Under the pieces are notes generated by a model. The model was not told the DNA's origin. It worked only from the letters and a program-made list of their open reading frames with translations, and ran no database searches. The translations under genes and the position numbers were made by a program. This document shows positions 61,193 through 64,000 of a stretch of 64,000 bases of DNA, one piece after another (position 1 is the first letter of the stretch; every line of letters starts with the position of its first letter). The stretch comes from Chloroflexota bacterium (GTDB lineage: Bacteria > Chloroflexota > Anaerolineae > DTLA01), in the NCBI GenBank assembly GCA_014874485.1, contig JADBJK010000075.1, positions 23,751 to 87,750 of the forward strand. The letters run 5' to 3'.

Positions 61193-61387
61193 GGGGGCGC
61201 GAACAAGGCAACCCGCACGCCCACGCGCACCCCAACTTCCATCCCAAGCCGCACGCCTACCTCAAGCCCCACGCCGACCTTCACCGCCAGGCCCACATCT
61301 AAACTCGGCCCTTCGCCCACGCACATGCCAGGAACGGTGGAGCGCATCTGGCTGCCGGTGGTCTTCGCTGGGTGGACGCTGAGATAG
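61193..61387 (+). pseudogene. C-terminal remnant of a surface protein
   Basis: A frame without any plausible start encodes A-N-K-A-T-R-T-P-T-R-T-P-T-S-I-P-S-R-T-P, more Thr/Pro/Ser, then V-E-R-I-W-L-P-V-V-F-A-G-W-T-L-R and a stop at 61387. A Thr/Pro linker closed by a short W-L-P-V-V tail is how several exported proteins of this kind end; compare the M28 peptidase next door. An in-frame stop at 61190 separates it from anything upstream, and it is not in the frame of the preceding gene. The rest of the gene is lost. The gap 61174-61542 otherwise holds only a promoter. Confidence 0.6.
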
Positions 61388-61491
61388 CGGTGGCGTCAGG
61401 ACGGGCACGAGGGGCGGTCCCCTTACCCCGAAGGCGCTGATGCCAGCCGAACGGCAGGGCGTCCTCCGGTTCCGTGCGCCGCAGGCTGTTT

Positions 61492-61519
61492 TGCGTGCGC
61501 GCGCCGGCGAGAGTACAAT
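61492..61519 (+). promoter_or_regulatory. Candidate promoter of the M28 peptidase
   Basis: TTGCGT (61492-61497), a 16-base spacer and TACAAT (61514-61519); leader about 17 bases with AAGGAG at 61528. Confidence 0.55.
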
Positions 61520-61542
61520 CCTCGCGCAAGGAGACCGACGCC

Positions 61543-62637
61543 ATGACCGATACGCTCTCGCCTGTGCCCAACGTGCCGCCGAACCCGCGCCGTCGCTGGC
61601 CTGTCCTGGTGATCGCGCTGGCCCTCGTCTCCGTCCTGCTCGGCCCCGCCGTCGCGCAGCAACCTTCGGCTTACGATCCTGCCATCGCCGACCTGATGAC
61701 GCAGATGACCTCCGTGACGCTCGTCCGCTACGTGTCCGAACTCAGCGGCGAGGAGGTGGTGTACCTGGGCGATCCGCCCGCGCCCGAAACCATCATGACC
61801 CGTTACTCGGCCTCGCCCGGCATAGAGAAGGCGGCGCAGTACCTGGTGGAGTTTTACCAGCGCATCGGCCTGCCCGTGGAAGTGCAGCGGTTTGGCGATG
61901 GCAACTGGCCCAACGTCATCGCCACGCTCCCGGGCACCACGCAGCCGAACAAGATCATCATCCTGTGCGCCCATTTTGACGATATATCGGAGCAGCCGAT
62001 GACGTGGGCGCCAGGGGCCGACGACAACGCCAGCGGCACCGCCACCGTCATGGCCGCCGCCGAAATCCTGCGCCACTACGCCTTCGCCTACACCATTCGC
62101 TTCGTCCACTTCTCCGGCGAGGAGCAGGGGATGCTGGGCAGCAAGGCCTACGCCCAGCTCCAGCGGGCCGCCAACGCCGACATCGTGGGCGTGCTGAACC
62201 TGGACATGCTGGCCTGGAACTCCGACGCGGCGCCTATCATGGAACTCCACGCGGGGATGCGACAGGACAGTTACCAGGTGGCCCTGGCCTTCGCCGGCGT
62301 CATTGCGGACTACGGCCTGCCGCTGGAGCCGGAGATCAAGCGGGCCGGCTCCATCTACGCCAGCGACCACTCGTCGTTCTGGACCTACGGCTACCCGGCG
62401 GTGCTGGCCATTGAGGACTGGCAGGATTTCAACGCCTACTACCACACGACGGGCGACCGCGTGAGCGCCTTCAACGTGCCGTACTACACCGCCATGGCCC
62501 GCGCCAGTTTGGGCACCGTCGCCGTCCTGGCCGGGTTCCTCGGCAGCCCGACGCCCACGCCCACACCCATCCCGACGGCCACGCCCGTGTGGCCTTCACA
62601 TCCCTACCGCCTCATCTTCCCTATCCTGATGCGGTAG
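61543..62637 (+). CDS. Secreted M28-family zinc aminopeptidase
   Basis: The ATG at 61543 follows AAGGAG. The 364-residue product has a signal peptide or anchor (residues ~17-38, V-L-V-I-A-L-A-L-V-S). All M28 residues are present: His144 (C-A-H-F-D-D), Asp160 (G-A-D-D-N-A-S-G), catalytic Glu193 and ligand Glu194 (S-G-E-E-Q-G), Asp221 (L-D-M-L) and His276 (S-D-H-S-S-F-W). These bind two zinc ions and release N-terminal amino acids from peptides. The tail is a T-P-T-P-T-P-I-P linker followed by Y-R-L-I-F-P-I-L-M-R, a short terminal motif like that of the fragment upstream. With the S8 protease it points to growth on external protein. Confidence 0.92.
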   Translation: MTDTLSPVPNVPPNPRRRWPVLVIALALVSVLLGPAVAQQPSAYDPAIADLMTQMTSVTLVRYVSELSGEEVVYLGDPPAPETIMTRYSASPGIEKAAQYLVEFYQRIGLPVEVQRFGDGNWPNVIATLPGTTQPNKIIILCAHFDDISEQPMTWAPGADDNASGTATVMAAAEILRHYAFAYTIRFVHFSGEEQGMLGSKAYAQLQRAANADIVGVLNLDMLAWNSDAAPIMELHAGMRQDSYQVALAFAGVIADYGLPLEPEIKRAGSIYASDHSSFWTYGYPAVLAIEDWQDFNAYYHTTGDRVSAFNVPYYTAMARASLGTVAVLAGFLGSPTPTPTPIPTATPVWPSHPYRLIFPILMR

Positions 62638-62777
62638 GGTTGGTGTGTGCTGCAATAGATAGGGCGCGGCTGCACATGCCGCCGTCCTGTCGCCGCCGGC
62701 AGCGGCCACAGACTGCCACCCCGCGTCGCAACGGCAGAGCGGCCTCTCCGCGAGCACATCCTGCGCGGTGGCGATGC

Positions 62778-63092
62778 CTACCCCGCGAGGCGCTTCTTCA
62801 CGTCGGCGGCAAAGTCCTCGTACCGGCGCAGGGGCGTTACGTCAACGTGTACGTGCTGGCCATGCTCCTTCATGATGGGCAGGTCCAGCAAGATCTGGTC
62901 CAGGGTGTCGGGGCTGTCCACGTTGACGACGGCGACGACACGCCGCGTGCCGACGCACTTCCACAGGTCCACAACGACCCCGGCTTGCTTGGCCCCCAGG
63001 GCCGCGTCGGCTTCCCGCGCCCAGATCGCGAAGAGGTCCTTCTGGGTCATCGTGGCGGGATACTCCACATGGAAGTCCAGCAGATACAACAT
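62778..63092 (-). CDS. Muconolactone-isomerase-like small protein
   Basis: The ATG at 63092 follows AAAGGAGG. The 104-residue product (M-L-Y-L-L-D-F-H-V-E-Y-P) shows the ferredoxin-like fold pattern of muconolactone delta-isomerases: K-C-V-G-T-R-R-V-V-A-V-V-N-V-D-S, L-D-Q-I-L-L-D-L-P-I, and V-H-V-D-V-T-P-L. CatC enzymes move a double bond in the catechol ortho-cleavage pathway. No other gene of that pathway is in the window, so the activity here is uncertain. A promoter candidate lies at 63225. Confidence 0.75.
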   Translation of the reverse strand: MLYLLDFHVEYPATMTQKDLFAIWAREADAALGAKQAGVVVDLWKCVGTRRVVAVVNVDSPDTLDQILLDLPIMKEHGQHVHVDVTPLRRYEDFAADVKKRLAG

Positions 63093-63224
63093 TTCCGTTC
63101 CTCCTTTGACCACATACTGGGAGGGCGATGAAGGCGGGAGTGCGACGGTTCAAACGGTCTTACGCCTGGTTGAACGTACCGATCGGGGGTCGGCGCATGT
63201 GCGATGTGCTCCAATGCCTGTGGT

Positions 63225-63254
63225 ATTCTATCATATCTTGCCGATGGGCGTCAA
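63225..63254 (-). promoter_or_regulatory. Candidate promoter of the muconolactone-isomerase-like gene
   Basis: On the reverse strand TTGACG (63254-63249), an 18-base spacer and TAGAAT (63230-63225). A TATGAT also lies in the spacer. The leader would be about 125 bases. Confidence 0.5.
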
Positions 63255-63383
63255 GGCACGCGCTCCGGGTAGTGTGTGCATTTCGGTGGGAATCCCCACG
63301 TGGCCTGTTGGGGGGCCGACCGGGCGGGGGCCTGTCGCGGCCCGCGGAGTCCCCGGCGCCGCGTTTTCCGACGCGCGGGACAC

Positions 63384-63522
63384 TGTCATTCTGAGCGGCG
63401 AAGCCGCGAAGAATCTCGTGAACCGAGATGCTTTGCTGGCAATGACGTGAGAATGCACGTGCGACGCACCTCGGAGGTGCGTCGCACGTGGGGATGGCGT
63501 CGCGCGCAATGACAACGGGCAG
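63384..63522. repeat. Decayed MITE-like palindromic element
   Basis: TGTCATTCTGAGCGGCGAAG at the left and GCGCAATGACAACGGGCAG at the right, with an interior GACGCACCTC/GAGGTGCGTC palindrome inside CACGTGC...GCACGTG. It is the last host-like feature before the G+C content drops at about 63580. The gap 63093-63586 holds this and the promoter only. Confidence 0.82.
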
Positions 63523-63586
63523 GTTGGGCGGTGTCGCCCGCTTCGCACGATTTGCACCGCAGCGCACATGCAACCGAAAGGGAAAA

Positions 63587-63934
63587 TTACGGCTCAAAGG
63601 GGATTTGGGGTTGACAGGAACTACCCCAATGTTTTATACCATCAGCCCAACTTTTAGCCACTCCTTCGGCGAGTTCTCTAATTTGAGGAGGAAGGTTTTT
63701 CCCATAAGTTTCGTACCATTTTACCCCTCTTTGGGCAGCATCAGCAATTGCATCGGTATTAAAACAGTCCGGAGGAAGGTTGGTATAAGGATATCCATCT
63801 TTCCCTTTTGGTGGGTAACCCCAACCATATTGCTCTGCATAAGACTCATAAGACTCACCGACTATTATCTCTAATAAAATAGGGAGAATACTCCCCCAAT
63901 CATCTACACGATTTTCATTAAATAACCAATGGTG
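63587..63934 (-). pseudogene. Low-GC open frame without a start, probably a truncated foreign gene
   Basis: A 115-codon frame runs from just after a TAG at 63937-63935 to a TAA at 63587. It encodes H-H-W-L-F-N-E-N-R-V-D-D-W-G-S-I-L-P, then G-E-S-Y-E-S-Y-A-E-Q-Y-G-W-G-Y-P-P-K-G-K, L-P-P-D-C-F-N-T-D-A-I-A-D-A-A and W-Y-E-T-Y-G-K-N-L-P-P-Q-I-R-E-L. The residue composition is that of a real soluble protein. No ATG, GTG or TTG lies in frame before codon ~80, so the 5' end is missing. G+C is roughly 42%, against two thirds elsewhere. I do not recognise the family. Confidence 0.5.
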
Positions 63935-63939
63935 CTACT

Positions 63940-63999
63940 TCACAAACTGAACTCGGCGATGGACAGCCTCACAAAGCCGTCCTTGTCTGGCTGGAGACC
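63940..63999 (-). CDS. 3' end of an unidentified gene entering from the right edge
   Basis: The reverse frame from the edge reads G-L-Q-P-D-K-D-G-F-V-R-L-S-I-A-E-F-S-L and stops at 63940, three bases before the low-GC open frame begins. Only 19 residues are visible; no family can be named. Its base composition is closer to the host than that of the low-GC frame next to it. Confidence 0.3.
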   Translation of the reverse strand, partial: GLQPDKDGFVRLSIAEFSL

Positions 64000-64000
64000 G

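Noticed and set aside
61171..61387. The Thr/Pro-rich fragment as a read-through extension of the preceding 1165-residue protein
   Set aside because: The fragment is in another frame and an in-frame TAA at 61190 precedes it; the preceding protein ends naturally with a complete module.

Overview
The window is a high-GC (about two thirds G+C) bacterial chromosome segment that most resembles a Chloroflexota genome of the Anaerolineae type. That placement is an inference. It rests on very large polytopic glycosyltransferase-like proteins, Pro/Thr-rich linkers, a DNRLRE-containing secreted protease, a Tad pilus locus without a secretin (suggesting a single-membrane envelope), many TTG/GTG starts, and dense CATTGCGAG...CTCGCAATG repeats. 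Candidate promoters of the TTGACA-17-TATAAT type precede many of the transcription units.

Layout. 1-15506 (+): a chain of tightly overlapping envelope genes with two YfhO-family proteins, three GT-C-like membrane proteins, an MFS exporter, a lipoprotein, two GT2 glycosyltransferases and a membrane-anchored HExxH metalloprotease. 15503-27044 (-): a Tad/Flp pilus locus (flp, two TadE-like pseudopilins, a TadG-like protein with an Fn3 domain, cpaB, cpaE with a receiver domain, cpaF, tadB, tadC) running on into DUF192, comF, xseA and xseB. 27125-32303 (+): a divergent, strongly promoted secreted subtilisin-like protease with its own terminator. 32332-37855 (-): a duplicated-domain lipoprotein, a large repeat array, the pgeF-yggS-yggT-DUF167 cluster, a MntA/HepT pair and a HicAB pair whose hicA is frameshifted. 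38007-40965 (-): a DUF2723 membrane protein. 41104-49053 (+): obg-nadD, argH, a DUF2177 gene, an inserted DUF4258/YgiT toxin-antitoxin-like pair, a PfkB sugar kinase, and thrS under a T-box riboswitch. 49169-52107 (-): a 4Fe-4S protein, a second MntA/HepT pair and a GlcD-type FAD oxidase. 52191-62637 (+): a REP-type transposase (RAYT), an SPFH protein, further GT-C proteins, a surface protein with an SdrD-like domain and an M28 peptidase. 62778-64000 (-): a small muconolactone-isomerase-like protein, then an abrupt fall in G+C with foreign-looking reading frames.

How the genes fit together. Much of the coding capacity builds or decorates the cell surface (lipid-linked sugar transfer, pili, secreted proteases, lipoproteins). 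Housekeeping genes (obg, nadD, argH, thrS, pgeF cluster, xseAB) are interleaved. Four toxin-antitoxin-like modules and several families of mobile palindromic repeats mark the accessory stretches.

Two signals are not explained by the gene list. First, TCGA, AGCT and GTSAC (S = G or C) are almost absent from the whole window, and codon choice bends around them. Second, a roughly 120-residue beta-sandwich-like module is appended in 1-4 copies to four different GT-C-type membrane proteins. No tRNA, rRNA or CRISPR array was recognised.
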